This document shows, piece by piece, positions 1 to 7,493 of a stretch of DNA of 20,585 bases. The position numbers were made by a program, and so were the translations under genes. The notes under the pieces are model-generated. The model was given only the letters and a program-made list of their open reading frames with translations. It searched no databases and was not told the DNA's origin. Each line of letters starts with the position of its first letter. Position 1 is the first letter of the stretch. The stretch is from assembly GCA_002348825.1 (NCBI GenBank), contig DEBN01000032.1, positions 1 to 20,585 of the forward strand, written 5' to 3'. Origin of the DNA: Gammaproteobacteria bacterium UBA2955 (GTDB taxonomy: Bacteria; Pseudomonadota; Gammaproteobacteria; Pseudomonadales; Azotimanducaceae).

Positions 1-8
1 CTCTTAGT

Positions 9-1193
9 CTAATCCGGCAATCCCAAAACACGTTTGGCGAGGATATTCAATTGCACTTCGGACGTGCCGCCTTCGATTGAATTGGCTTTTGATCTAAGCC
101 ACGCACGGGTGGTGCCAAGTTCATCTTCTTCGAAGGAGTCGCCCTGCCACCCCAGGGACTGGGTGCCTAGCACGTTGAGCAACAGTTCATATTTGCCTTT
201 GTTTTGCTCAGTGCCGTAATACTTAAACATCGAGGACACCGCCCCGGGCGCATTGCCAGTGGCAGATTCCTCGACGCTGCGTCGCATAGTGAGCCCAAAG
301 GCTTTGTCGCTCATGCGATGGGCGAGAATTTGATTCCGTAAAACCGGATCTGCAACTTTACCGCTGGCGTCTGTGCCAACGTATTGCAGGGCGTATTCTT
401 CGATTGAGGTGGTCTTTTGACCGCCACCAATGCCGCCGATCATTGAGCGTTCGTGCTGCAACAGGCGTTTGCCCACGGTCCAGCCCTTGTTCAACTCATG
501 CACTAGGTTGCTCTTGGGCACACGGACGTTGTCAAAAAAAGTTTCGCAGAACGGCGAGTAGCCGCTGATCAACAGGATAGGTTTGACGGTGATGCCCGGG
601 GTGGTCATATCGAATAACACAAAGGAAATGCCGTCGTGTTTGGGAGCGTCGAAATCGGTGCGCACAAGACAGAACATCCAGTCGGCGTTGTCGGCACCCG
701 ACGTCCAGATTTTCTGGCCGTTTATGATGAAATCGTCGCCGTCCTCTACCGCCGAGGTGCGCAAACTCGCGAGATCCGAACCCGAACCCGGTTCACTGTA
801 GCCCTGACACCACCAAATGTCGCCGCGGGCGATTTTCGGCAAATGCTCTTGTTTTTGCACATCGGTGCCATATTCCAGCAATGCAGGGCCGATCATACTC
901 AGGCCCATACCCACCAGCGCCGGACGTGCGTTTATACGCTGCATTTCTTGCTGCAGTACGACCACTTCGTCCTTGTTGAGACCTGCGCCGCCATACTCCT
1001 TTGGCCAGCTTGGCACGGTGAAGCCTCGCTCTGCACAGCGGTCCATCCAGAGTTTAGTGTCTGCATTCTTGTATCTGGCTCTGCGACCTCCACCTGGGTG
1101 TTCGTCTGCAACCATCGGGGTACGCATTGACGCTGGGCAGTTGTCTTCTAACCAGCCACGGACTTCTTCACGGAACGCATTGATCGAGGTCAT
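9..1193 (-). CDS. Acyl-CoA dehydrogenase (FadE-like)
   Basis: Flavoenzyme predicted to introduce the alpha-beta double bond into an acyl-CoA, passing electrons to ETF; cytoplasmic. The 394-residue length fits the family. Visible are the flavin/substrate segment EPGSGSDLASLRT (about 134-146), WTSGADNADW (about 163-172) and the C-terminal IEGGTSEVQ (about 373-381). The Glu of the classical medium-chain motif YEGT is Gly here. The Glu in the HERSMIGG segment (E248) lies where isovaleryl- and long-chain acyl-CoA dehydrogenases carry their catalytic base, so it is the likely base (inference). ATG at 1193 was chosen because GAGAG lies 8 nt upstream; an in-frame GTG at 1208 has no ribosome binding site. 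The substrate cannot be told from sequence. The downstream neighbour lies outside the window; the upstream gene on the same strand is 152 bp away. Confidence 0.93.
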   Translation of the reverse strand: MTSINAFREEVRGWLEDNCPASMRTPMVADEHPGGGRRARYKNADTKLWMDRCAERGFTVPSWPKEYGGAGLNKDEVVVLQQEMQRINARPALVGMGLSMIGPALLEYGTDVQKQEHLPKIARGDIWWCQGYSEPGSGSDLASLRTSAVEDGDDFIINGQKIWTSGADNADWMFCLVRTDFDAPKHDGISFVLFDMTTPGITVKPILLISGYSPFCETFFDNVRVPKSNLVHELNKGWTVGKRLLQHERSMIGGIGGGQKTTSIEEYALQYVGTDASGKVADPVLRNQILAHRMSDKAFGLTMRRSVEESATGNAPGAVSSMFKYYGTEQNKGKYELLLNVLGTQSLGWQGDSFEEDELGTTRAWLRSKANSIEGGTSEVQLNILAKRVLGLPD

Positions 1194-1345
1194 ATCGTCT
1201 GCTCTCACTTAAGTAGTCAGAGTATAGCGTCTAGACGCGCCTATGCCACTGGTTGGCAGCGGCCTGATGGTTGCAAGGTTAGGCTTTGTCCGCTTATGTA
1301 CTTCATAAAATTCGGCACTGCCGGCTATGTCTTTGTGCCAGCGCC

Positions 1346-3049
1346 TTAGAGTTCTCGGACCAGTCGAATGCCGCGGTCGCCATTGCCGCCATGGGCGGCT
1401 TTGCGAAAGCTATTGGCGACCTCTTCCGGCCCTGAGTCCCATGACCCGCCGCGATGACCGTGGCTGCTGCAGCCCTGGCCTTGCCCTGTTTGAGTACCGT
1501 CGCGACTGCCGTTGGAATACTGGGGCAATCCGCAGTCCGCCACCCATTCCGACACGTTGCCATGGGTGTCGTACAACCCGAAGGCATTGGGTGCGTACTG
1601 TCCGCGCTTGCGCGGTATGCCTTGACCGTCATTGCAGTCTATTACTGTCCATGCGCGGTAGCGTCGTTTTACGGTTTGATCGGCAACATTCGCATACTCG
1701 CATAAGCGCTCTGGTGCATCGCCAAAAAAGTAGGCGGTTTGACTGCCTGCGCGGGCAACGTATTCCCATTCGGCCTCGGTAGGGAGCCGGTATCGCTCGC
1801 CGGTTTGGGCGCTCAACCAAGCCGCGTACTTTATGGCCTGCGGATGCGAAACGTGGACTACTGGACTGTCTTTGATCAGCTCCTCTGCGGTCAGGGCCGC
1901 AGCTAACTTTTTGGGCACCTTCGCACGCGTGGCTTTAGCGTACCGCAAAAACTCGGCAACACTGATCTCATACTTGCTGACTGCGAAGGGCTGAGTGAGT
2001 TGCACGGTACGGGTTGGCCGCTCCTGCCGGGCGCCGTTCGCGTTGCCCATAGTAAATTCGCCGGCGGGAACTATGACCATTGGTGGCGCGGTGCCGCCGA
2101 TCGCCAAGTCATCGATCAGTTCGGCACCGACTGCGGCTTCCAGCTTTTCCAGCTTGAAGGTCACAGAGCGGCCCGCCGGGGTTAAATTAAACGTTTGCGT
2201 CTGGGTTCGGTATCCCATGGCCCTTGCCGTTACCGATACGCTGCCGGCTGGCAGGGCCTTGGCAGCAGAGTAAATTCGTGTTTCGCCGCCGGCGGGGGTA
2301 ATGTCGATCAGACCATTTGCCGGCAGTACTTTGACGTTCAGCTTACCGTAACCCCGTGCCAGTGTGATTTGCTCAGTATTATCGCCATAGTCAATGTTGA
2401 TCCTTTTGCTCTGGGTAACATAGCCTGCACGACTCACCTGCAGTGAATATTCACCCATAGGCAACCGCACCCCGGGTTTGTATTTAATGTCGGTGCCGAT
2501 GATTTCCACCTCGGCGTTGGCTGGCCGCAGCCTAATCGTAAGACTGCCATGTGGGTCCATACTTAAATTCAGATTGACTTGCTGGGTGACCCCGGAGTTG
2601 AGCACCACGTCTGTTTTCGCGTCGCGCCGCTCGGCTTTGCCCATACGGATTCGATGCTTGCCTGAAGTCAGTGCCATCTGGGTGGGCGTGACCGCGGACA
2701 GACGTTCCCCGTTTACTTCGACCCATGCGCCTTTGGGGTTAGACATAAATTCGATGACGCCCTGCCCCAATTGCAGTTGGTAGTCTCGCTGCGGGTGGTC
2801 GCCAAGGCTAATGTCCAGTTGCTCGATCTTCGGTTGGTAGTGGCTGTGGGTCACCTCTACCTTGTAGCGACCGGGACTTAAGCGATGATCTTCGATGGGT
2901 GTCGTACCAATGAGCTGGCCATTAACCGACACGCGGGCATCGCCGGGCTGGCTGGTTATGCTGATGCTCGCCGTAAAGAATGTAAAATAGAGTGCGGCCG
3001 TTACCACCAGCAACAGCAGTCCGAGTATTACTTTTACTTTACGGCTCAA
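1346..3049 (-). CDS. PEGA-repeat protein with SUMF1/FGE-like domain
   Basis: A 567-residue predicted membrane-anchored extracytoplasmic protein. Basic residues (LSRKVKV) are followed by one hydrophobic helix (about 7-27), with no cleavage site evident. Four PEGA-like beta repeats follow at about 28-94, 98-165, 169-232 and 235-302; the first has the typical PGDARVSVNGQLIGTTP. A formylglycine-generating-enzyme/SUMF1-like domain fills about 322-567, with VPAGEFTMG, RLPTEAEWEYVARAG, FGLYDTHGNVSEWV and HRGGSW. Genuine FGEs carry paired cysteines just after GGSW; here that stretch is GGSWDSGPEEVANSFRK, so sulfatase-activating chemistry is unlikely and a binding or structural role is more plausible. 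A TTG start at 3049 is preferred because AAGGAG lies 6 nt upstream; the longer GTG start at 3094 has no such site. It is divergent from the CoA-binding gene. Function is unknown; PEGA domains are associated with surface-layer and envelope proteins. Confidence 0.88.
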   Translation of the reverse strand: MSRKVKVILGLLLLVVTAALYFTFFTASISITSQPGDARVSVNGQLIGTTPIEDHRLSPGRYKVEVTHSHYQPKIEQLDISLGDHPQRDYQLQLGQGVIEFMSNPKGAWVEVNGERLSAVTPTQMALTSGKHRIRMGKAERRDAKTDVVLNSGVTQQVNLNLSMDPHGSLTIRLRPANAEVEIIGTDIKYKPGVRLPMGEYSLQVSRAGYVTQSKRINIDYGDNTEQITLARGYGKLNVKVLPANGLIDITPAGGETRIYSAAKALPAGSVSVTARAMGYRTQTQTFNLTPAGRSVTFKLEKLEAAVGAELIDDLAIGGTAPPMVIVPAGEFTMGNANGARQERPTRTVQLTQPFAVSKYEISVAEFLRYAKATRAKVPKKLAAALTAEELIKDSPVVHVSHPQAIKYAAWLSAQTGERYRLPTEAEWEYVARAGSQTAYFFGDAPERLCEYANVADQTVKRRYRAWTVIDCNDGQGIPRKRGQYAPNAFGLYDTHGNVSEWVADCGLPQYSNGSRDGTQTGQGQGCSSHGHRGGSWDSGPEEVANSFRKAAHGGNGDRGIRLVREL

Positions 3050-3055
3050 TTTGAA

Positions 3056-3061
3056 CTCCTT
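3056..3061 (-). promoter_or_regulatory. Shine-Dalgarno site fixing a TTG start
   Basis: On the minus strand AAGGAG is followed by six bases (TTCAAA) and then TTG at 3049-3047, opening LSRKVKVILG. Spacing and strength are close to ideal, which argues for the TTG rather than the GTG 45 nt further upstream as the start of the PEGA/SUMF1 protein. It also gives a normal short basic N-terminus before the membrane anchor. Confidence 0.7.
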
Positions 3062-3129
3062 GCATGCAGGCCTTAGTGTGCATTGCCCAAACACGTTGAT
3101 GCAAAGTGCATTTGCACGAGAAAAAGCCT

Positions 3130-3555
3130 ATGACTCTAAGCCCATGGCAATCCGACCCAGACATTAAAGCGGCATTGAGCGAGAAGACAATCGCTGTGGT
3201 GGGCTTGTCTGGAAATCCGGCTCGCCCCAGCCATGATGTTGCAAAGGTAATGCTGCAACACGGGTATACGATCGTGCCGGTTAATCCGCGCGAGAAACGG
3301 GTTTTAGGCGTCGATTGCTACCCAGATCTGCCCACAGCCGCGGCTGAGGCCGGCCCTCTTGCTTTGGTGAATGTGTTCAGAGAATCCAGTGCGGTACCGG
3401 CCATTGCTAAAGAGGCCGTGAGCATTGGCGCACGATTTTTGTGGTTGCAGCTTGGCGTCTTCAGTCCATGTGGTATTCGAATCGCCGAGGCCGAGGGGCT
3501 AACGTGTATTGTGGATCGTTGTTTGAAGATCGAATATCGGCGGCTGTTCGGCTGA
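3130..3555 (+). CDS. CoA-binding domain protein (YccU-like)
   Basis: A 141-residue Rossmann-type CoA-binding protein of the small stand-alone family that includes E. coli YccU. Visible family marks are IAVVGLSGNPARPSHDVAKVM (about 21-41), GYTIVPVNP (45-53), NVFRESSAVP (81-90), ARFLWLQLGV (101-110) and the C-terminal CIVDRCLKIEY (126-136). The domain is related to the nucleotide-binding part of succinyl-CoA synthetase alpha, but there is no catalytic or ATP-grasp domain, so it probably binds a CoA ligand rather than catalysing a reaction; the physiological role of the family is unclear. ATG at 3130 is preferred over an in-frame GTG at 3106 because the family starts near here, though its ribosome binding site (GAG, about 9 nt upstream) is weak. 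It is divergent from the PEGA gene and convergent with the aminotransferase. Confidence 0.9.
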   Translation: MTLSPWQSDPDIKAALSEKTIAVVGLSGNPARPSHDVAKVMLQHGYTIVPVNPREKRVLGVDCYPDLPTAAAEAGPLALVNVFRESSAVPAIAKEAVSIGARFLWLQLGVFSPCGIRIAEAEGLTCIVDRCLKIEYRRLFG

Positions 3556-3682
3556 ATACCCTCCACTCACCGTAAAGCCAAGTCAGCCAAGAGAGCAAGG
3601 GCGGCGTTTGTGCACGCGATGTCGCTGCGTAATGCATAGATCTACAAGCGCTTTTTCTTGTGTCGCGAACAGGCTTCGATTC

Positions 3683-3699
3683 AGCATCGCTGAGATGCT
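3683..3699. terminator. Hairpin between convergent genes (weak)
   Basis: AGCATC and GATGCT form a perfect 6-bp stem with a 5-nt loop, in the 160-bp space between the convergent CoA-binding and aminotransferase genes. It starts 17 nt after the aminotransferase stop on the minus strand. No T-tract follows on either strand, so an intrinsic terminator is only a possibility. A separate 9-bp inverted pair (TAGATCTAC at 3637-3645, GTAGATCTA at 3710-3718) flanks it and overlaps the aminotransferase stop. Nothing else is recognisable in 3556-3715. Confidence 0.2.
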
Positions 3700-3715
3700 C
3701 CAGTTACCCGTAGAT

Positions 3716-5134
3716 CTAGGACACCTCGGCGAGACGCTTTGCTGCGGCACAAAAGGCTTCTACCGCTTCGCGCATGTCGGCGCGTCGCGCATCGCCCTGG
3801 CTTTCGCTGAAACAAAAACTCAGCCGTAACTGATTCATGCCAGCTCCGGGATCGCGTTGCCGTGCGTCTGCCGGGTAAAAGTCATACATGGGAATGACGA
3901 CAATACCGTGTTCTTTGACCAATCGCTCTATGAGCGCGTCGTCGGTTTGTATTGCTGGCTTTCCTGCAACACGTTTGAACGTGAACACGGAGAAAAAGCC
4001 ACCGTCCGGCACAGTCCATTCGAAATATTCTTTGTGGTCCTTTAACTCTGCCTCTAGCGTGTCTAGCAGTATTTCTCTGTTTTCTCGGTACACGCCGAGC
4101 TTGTCTTCTGCCAAGGGCCACATGCTGTCGCGCTTGGTGTATTGGCCATCGTCTTCGCGCTTGTGCAATAGGGCTTCAAAGCCACGCAGCGCCGCGGGAT
4201 TTTGGAACAACAAATCTGCGCTAGATTCGGTTAAAGCAAGCGTGGTTAACGCTACCTCATCTCCGCCTTCGATCTTAATGGTTGCATCGCTGTACAAGTA
4301 GCCGACTCTGGGGCCAGGAAAACCAATTTTCGAGCCCGTGAATAGATGAATCGTCTGCTCGGGATCGATGCTTAAAAACGTTTGCGCACGATCTGCCGGC
4401 GCTGCGTAGTTGATGTACAGGTATGGCGCGTCTTCGAGCACCAGCACCCCTTCCTGGCGCAACACTTCGATGATCTGTTGTCTGCGTCTCTGGCTAAAAG
4501 AAAACCCGGCCGGATTATGTCCGTCTGGAACCGTATAATAAAACGGCACCAGATAGCCCTGCTCGCGCGCGGCGTGTATTTGCTCACGCATCCGCTCGGG
4601 GATCGCGCCTTCGCCATCCATTTCTACGCTGAAAATTGTCGCGTGCTGACACAAGCTGGCGCGCGCGGTGAATCCTGCGTAGGTTGGGGCGTCGGTGATG
4701 TAGGCCAAGGGTTCACCGCTGCGTTCAAACAGCGAGCACGCAAGGCTGATGCCTCCGGAAGCGCCCACCGTAGGTATCAGCCGCTCCGGGTCTATATTTA
4801 GGTTCCAATCTTTCCCATACACATGCGCGAAGGTCTCGCGAGCACTTTTGGGCCCCAGTGTATCGGTGTAGGAGTAGCTCTCTCGCAGGTATTCCGGCAA
4901 CACACCGGGATCATTTTGCCCTTCTTGATCATTTACGTAGTCAAAATAGTCGCTTTGATGCTGCAAGAACCCCCGCGGGTCGGTGACCTCCGGATGCGGG
5001 TATCCGGCCCCCAGATGATGGACCTTGAGTCCTCGCGCCTGCGCGATTTCGCGCAGTCCCGGCAGCGAAGCCGCCATTTTGCGGGTTACCGAAACGGGTT
5101 GCTGTTTCACCTTAGGGGCGATCAAATTCGCCAT
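3716..5134 (-). CDS. PLP-dependent class I/II aminotransferase
   Basis: A 472-residue fold-type I aminotransferase, cytoplasmic. The PLP site is complete: Asn in PDGHNPAGF (N207), Asp and Tyr in LEDAPYLY (D235, Y238), the Schiff-base Lys in FTGSKIGFPGPRVGY (K269, with R276) and the substrate-carboxylate Arg in NQLRLSF (R437). Spacing around the lysine resembles valine-pyruvate and MocR/2-aminoadipate-type enzymes, but there is no DNA-binding domain and the substrate cannot be assigned. The ATG at 5134 is chosen because GAGGAG lies 6 nt upstream; longer in-frame starts would overlap rsgA. It begins 23 nt after the rsgA stop on the same strand, so the two are likely co-transcribed. Residues 310-335 or so (YTKRDSMWPLAEDKL region) sit in a slightly longer than usual large domain. 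Confidence 0.9.
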   Translation of the reverse strand: MANLIAPKVKQQPVSVTRKMAASLPGLREIAQARGLKVHHLGAGYPHPEVTDPRGFLQHQSDYFDYVNDQEGQNDPGVLPEYLRESYSYTDTLGPKSARETFAHVYGKDWNLNIDPERLIPTVGASGGISLACSLFERSGEPLAYITDAPTYAGFTARASLCQHATIFSVEMDGEGAIPERMREQIHAAREQGYLVPFYYTVPDGHNPAGFSFSQRRRQQIIEVLRQEGVLVLEDAPYLYINYAAPADRAQTFLSIDPEQTIHLFTGSKIGFPGPRVGYLYSDATIKIEGGDEVALTTLALTESSADLLFQNPAALRGFEALLHKREDDGQYTKRDSMWPLAEDKLGVYRENREILLDTLEAELKDHKEYFEWTVPDGGFFSVFTFKRVAGKPAIQTDDALIERLVKEHGIVVIPMYDFYPADARQRDPGAGMNQLRLSFCFSESQGDARRADMREAVEAFCAAAKRLAEVS

Positions 5135-5157
5135 AGGGCACTCCTCTAAGGCCGTTT

Positions 5158-6129
5158 TTAGCCTTTTAACTTCTTGTAGCTTGCGAGTCGGCGCTCGTCT
5201 AACTGGCCAAGGGCAAGTGCGGCTTGGACCGCGCAACCCGGCTCTGCATTATGCGCACAATCTCCGAAGCGGCAAGCCTCGGCGAGCGCTTCAATGTCGT
5301 CGAAAAGTTCAGCCACGCCAGCACTGGACTCAGCCATCTGGAACTCGCGCATGCCGGGGCTGTCCAAGATCACCGCACCCTGAGGCAATATATGGGCCGA
5401 CCGGTAGGTGGTGGTGTGGCGACCCTTGCCATCCTCTTCGCGAATGGCTTGAGTGCGCTGTACCTCTCCGCCCATCAGCGTGTTGACTATCGTCGACTTG
5501 CCGACGCCAGAAGAGCCGAGCAACGCAATGGTCTGACCTGCGCCACACCATGGCGCTAAAACGCTCACAGTGTCTGGCTCTAAGGCGTTTAGCGCACAGC
5601 AGGCGACGGTTTGAAAGGCCGAATGCAATTGTGCCAGATACGCGTCGGAATCAGGGGTTTGGTCGATTTTGGTTAAAACGATGACCGGCTCGATTCCTGC
5701 CTCCAAGATCACAGATACGTACCGCTCCAGCCGCGGTACGCTAAAGTCTGCGTTGCAGGAAGTGACGACGAAGGCAGAATCAACGTTCGCGGCGATGAGT
5801 TGCAGGCTGCCGTTGCCAGACGGGCTGAGACGCGTCAGCAGACTGCTACGCGGCAACACCTCAACCAATGTTCCGTCGGTAGGATCCAGCACCACCCAGT
5901 CGCCTACCGTGGGCCGTTCGCGTTCGGAGCGTTGAAACCATTTGCCGCTGATCGGCACATCGGTGCGCTCGTCATCAAAGGATGGCGCAACGATAAGGCC
6001 TGTACGCTGAACCTCTGTTACCCGATGCACGCTACGATTGGGCTCGGCCAGTTGCGCGCTGCGAACATGCCTAAATGAAGACTTCCAGCCCAGCGCTTGC
6101 AGCATTGTTTCGTTATTGTGTTTGCTCAC
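5158..6129 (-). CDS. rsgA: Ribosome small-subunit GTPase RsgA
   Basis: A 323-residue circularly permuted GTPase that acts in late 30S subunit maturation and release of assembly factors. Domains in order: N-terminal OB-fold (about 35-98); a permuted G domain with G4 as TKID (153-156), the P-loop GSSGVGKST (205-213) and G3 DSPGMRE (256-262); and a C-terminal zinc knuckle C-x4-C-x-H-x5-C (C286, C291, H293, C299). The switch-I-like segment around GKGRHTTTYR (235-244) is also present. G4 has Thr instead of the usual Asn (NKxD), a known variation in this family. The start is GTG at 6129 (VSKHNNETM), with a modest upstream GGAAG. The aminotransferase follows at 23 nt; the Nudix gene precedes at 188 bp on the same strand. 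Confidence 0.96.
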   Translation of the reverse strand: MSKHNNETMLQALGWKSSFRHVRSAQLAEPNRSVHRVTEVQRTGLIVAPSFDDERTDVPISGKWFQRSERERPTVGDWVVLDPTDGTLVEVLPRSSLLTRLSPSGNGSLQLIAANVDSAFVVTSCNADFSVPRLERYVSVILEAGIEPVIVLTKIDQTPDSDAYLAQLHSAFQTVACCALNALEPDTVSVLAPWCGAGQTIALLGSSGVGKSTIVNTLMGGEVQRTQAIREEDGKGRHTTTYRSAHILPQGAVILDSPGMREFQMAESSAGVAELFDDIEALAEACRFGDCAHNAEPGCAVQAALALGQLDERRLASYKKLKG

Positions 6130-6317
6130 CCTTTAACTTCCACTACGCCATTGATCACCGACCAGCCCAGTACACAGTTTCACCAAAGCACCGGCAACCT
6201 TGGGTTGCGTCCATGTGGTTTCGCGTCAACCGCCGCTGATGGACAGCAGCTCACTTGGGCATTCGATTTCTTTGATGGCCCCATCCGCCGACTAAAGCAT
6301 GAACGAGATCCCATGTG

Positions 6318-7070
6318 TCAGTCTTTCACCGGCAATATAGGACGCCGCGTAAGAAATGTTTTTTTGGATTCAGACATATCCAGCACGGCCTGTTTGTTCG
6401 CGTACTCCGACAGCCACTCAAGCTGTATACGCGTGACGTTCATGAGCCCGAATTCACCGTCCGCATGACGGGCCAGCGCCTGCTGCGGACTGATCCAAAT
6501 GCTGTCAACGGTTTCCTGCGCGTCGTGGGTGCCACGCTGACTTTCCGGCGCGCTCGCAATAAAAAAGCGCGTGTCGAAACGTCGTGGCCGACCCAACGGG
6601 GTGATAAACCGGTTATAAAAATGCACATGGTCCACGGCCAAACGCAAGGACTCGCGCTGACAGATGTCCAACAACGAAATCTCTCCATCGTGCAATGGCT
6701 CGCGATAGGCCGCAAACCGCGCTTGGGTCTGTTCTGCGTCGAACGAAATCAATGCGCCAGTTTCATCGTAGGCCAGCAGCAAGCCTGCCTCTTCGAAGGT
6801 CTCTCGGATTGCTGCAATCCAAAATCCACGCCATTCGTCTCCGAGCGCTTTGACCTGCGGGGCCTGAACCTCGGTTGGCCCATGACGAAAAGCGTCGTAT
6901 TTGTGCAGATGATCGTCCGAGTCTACGCGGCCGCCCGGAAACACATACATGTCAGAAGCAAAGCTGGCTTTGCTGGTGCGCTTGAGCATGAAGATTTCAT
7001 AACTCGAAGACGCTTCGCGCACCACGATGACCGTCGCCGCCGGCCGAATCGGCTGTACTGGTGTAGACAT
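6318..7070 (-). CDS. Nudix hydrolase, NUDT19/RPP-like
   Basis: A 250-residue predicted Nudix-superfamily pyrophosphohydrolase. The fold starts at RPAATVIVVRE (about 8-18). VFPGGRVD (43-50) corresponds to the start of the Nudix box, and AAIRETFEEAGLLL (86-99) holds the REXXEE metal-binding core. About 35 residues separate the two halves, a long insertion typical of the NUDT19-like and some CoA-diphosphatase-like subfamilies rather than the compact 23-residue box. Substrate is unknown; CoA esters or other nucleoside diphosphate derivatives are possible by family analogy only. The ATG at 7070 is chosen because homologues begin just before RPAATV and GGGGGAG lies close upstream; in-frame starts at 7103 and 7154 are possible. 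Divergent from the DUF4212/symporter pair. Confidence 0.88.
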   Translation of the reverse strand: MSTPVQPIRPAATVIVVREASSSYEIFMLKRTSKASFASDMYVFPGGRVDSDDHLHKYDAFRHGPTEVQAPQVKALGDEWRGFWIAAIRETFEEAGLLLAYDETGALISFDAEQTQARFAAYREPLHDGEISLLDICQRESLRLAVDHVHFYNRFITPLGRPRRFDTRFFIASAPESQRGTHDAQETVDSIWISPQQALARHADGEFGLMNVTRIQLEWLSEYANKQAVLDMSESKKTFLTRRPILPVKD

Positions 7071-7179
7071 GGCTCCCCCAAAAGCCGTTAAGGCTAGCGG
7101 CATTTGCAAGACAGGTCGATCCCCTATGCCCAGAGCTGACCTAGCTAAAACCAAGAGTGTTCCACGCCACCAAGCTTTC

Positions 7180-7194
7180 GGGTACTTTGTACCC
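7180..7194. promoter_or_regulatory. 15-nt palindrome upstream of symporter genes
   Basis: The sequence GGGTACTTTGTACCC is a perfect inverted repeat (6-bp arms, 3-nt centre) located 35 nt upstream of the DUF4212 start, in the 158-bp divergent space with the Nudix gene. Position and symmetry suit a repressor operator or a leader hairpin. No convincing -35/-10 pair could be fitted to it by eye, so the role is a guess. Confidence 0.3.
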
Positions 7195-7228
7195 CGCCGA
7201 TCGAGGGCAATGACTTTAGAGGGGTAGT

Positions 7229-7492
7229 ATGGACAAGCAAGCTTACTGGAAAGCCAACATTCGACTGATGCTGGTGTTGCTGGCTATCTGGTTCACGGTG
7301 TCTTTCGGCTTTGGCATTCTGCTCGTTGAGCAACTTAATGAAATTGCGTTTTTTGGCTTCAAGTTTGGCTTCTGGTGGGCCCAGCAGGGGTCGATCTATG
7401 TGTTCATTGGCTTGATATTTTTCTACACCTACAAGATGAAAAAGATCGACCGCCAATTCGGCGTTTCTGACGACGATGAGGATGATGCCTAA
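7229..7492 (+). CDS. DUF4212 symporter small subunit
   Basis: An 87-residue membrane protein of the DUF4212 family, annotated as the small subunit of sodium/substrate symporters of the VC_2705 type. Two hydrophobic helices are visible (about 12-32 and 47-69), separated by a short loop, with a basic segment (YKMKKIDRQF) and an acidic tail (SDDDEDD). N-terminal YWKANIRLMLVLLAIWF and the FGFWWAQQGSIYVF segment are family marks. GAGGGG ends about 4 nt before the ATG. It is followed by the large symporter subunit with a 1-nt gap, the conserved arrangement for this family, so the two products very probably work together in the inner membrane. Confidence 0.93.
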   Translation: MDKQAYWKANIRLMLVLLAIWFTVSFGFGILLVEQLNEIAFFGFKFGFWWAQQGSIYVFIGLIFFYTYKMKKIDRQFGVSDDDEDDA

Positions 7493-7493
7493 T

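Noticed and set aside
636..1130. Plus-strand 164-codon reading frame opposite the acyl-CoA dehydrogenase
   Set aside because: It is the complement of a well-supported gene and its translation is low-complexity and unlike any family.
1346..3049. Functional sulfatase-activating enzyme
   Set aside because: The cysteines needed for formylglycine formation are absent after GGSW and no sulfatase is nearby.
3637..3718. 9-bp inverted pair TAGATCTAC/GTAGATCTA as a mobile-element end
   Set aside because: No transposase, no target duplication, and one arm lies over the aminotransferase stop codon; likely chance.
6130..6317. Hidden gene between rsgA and the Nudix gene
   Set aside because: No reading frame with a start, ribosome binding site and plausible composition; treated as non-coding.
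6315..7091. 258-codon plus-strand reading frame opposite the Nudix gene
   Set aside because: Antisense shadow; the minus strand has the Nudix motifs, while this translation is rich in Arg, Cys and His with no domain.
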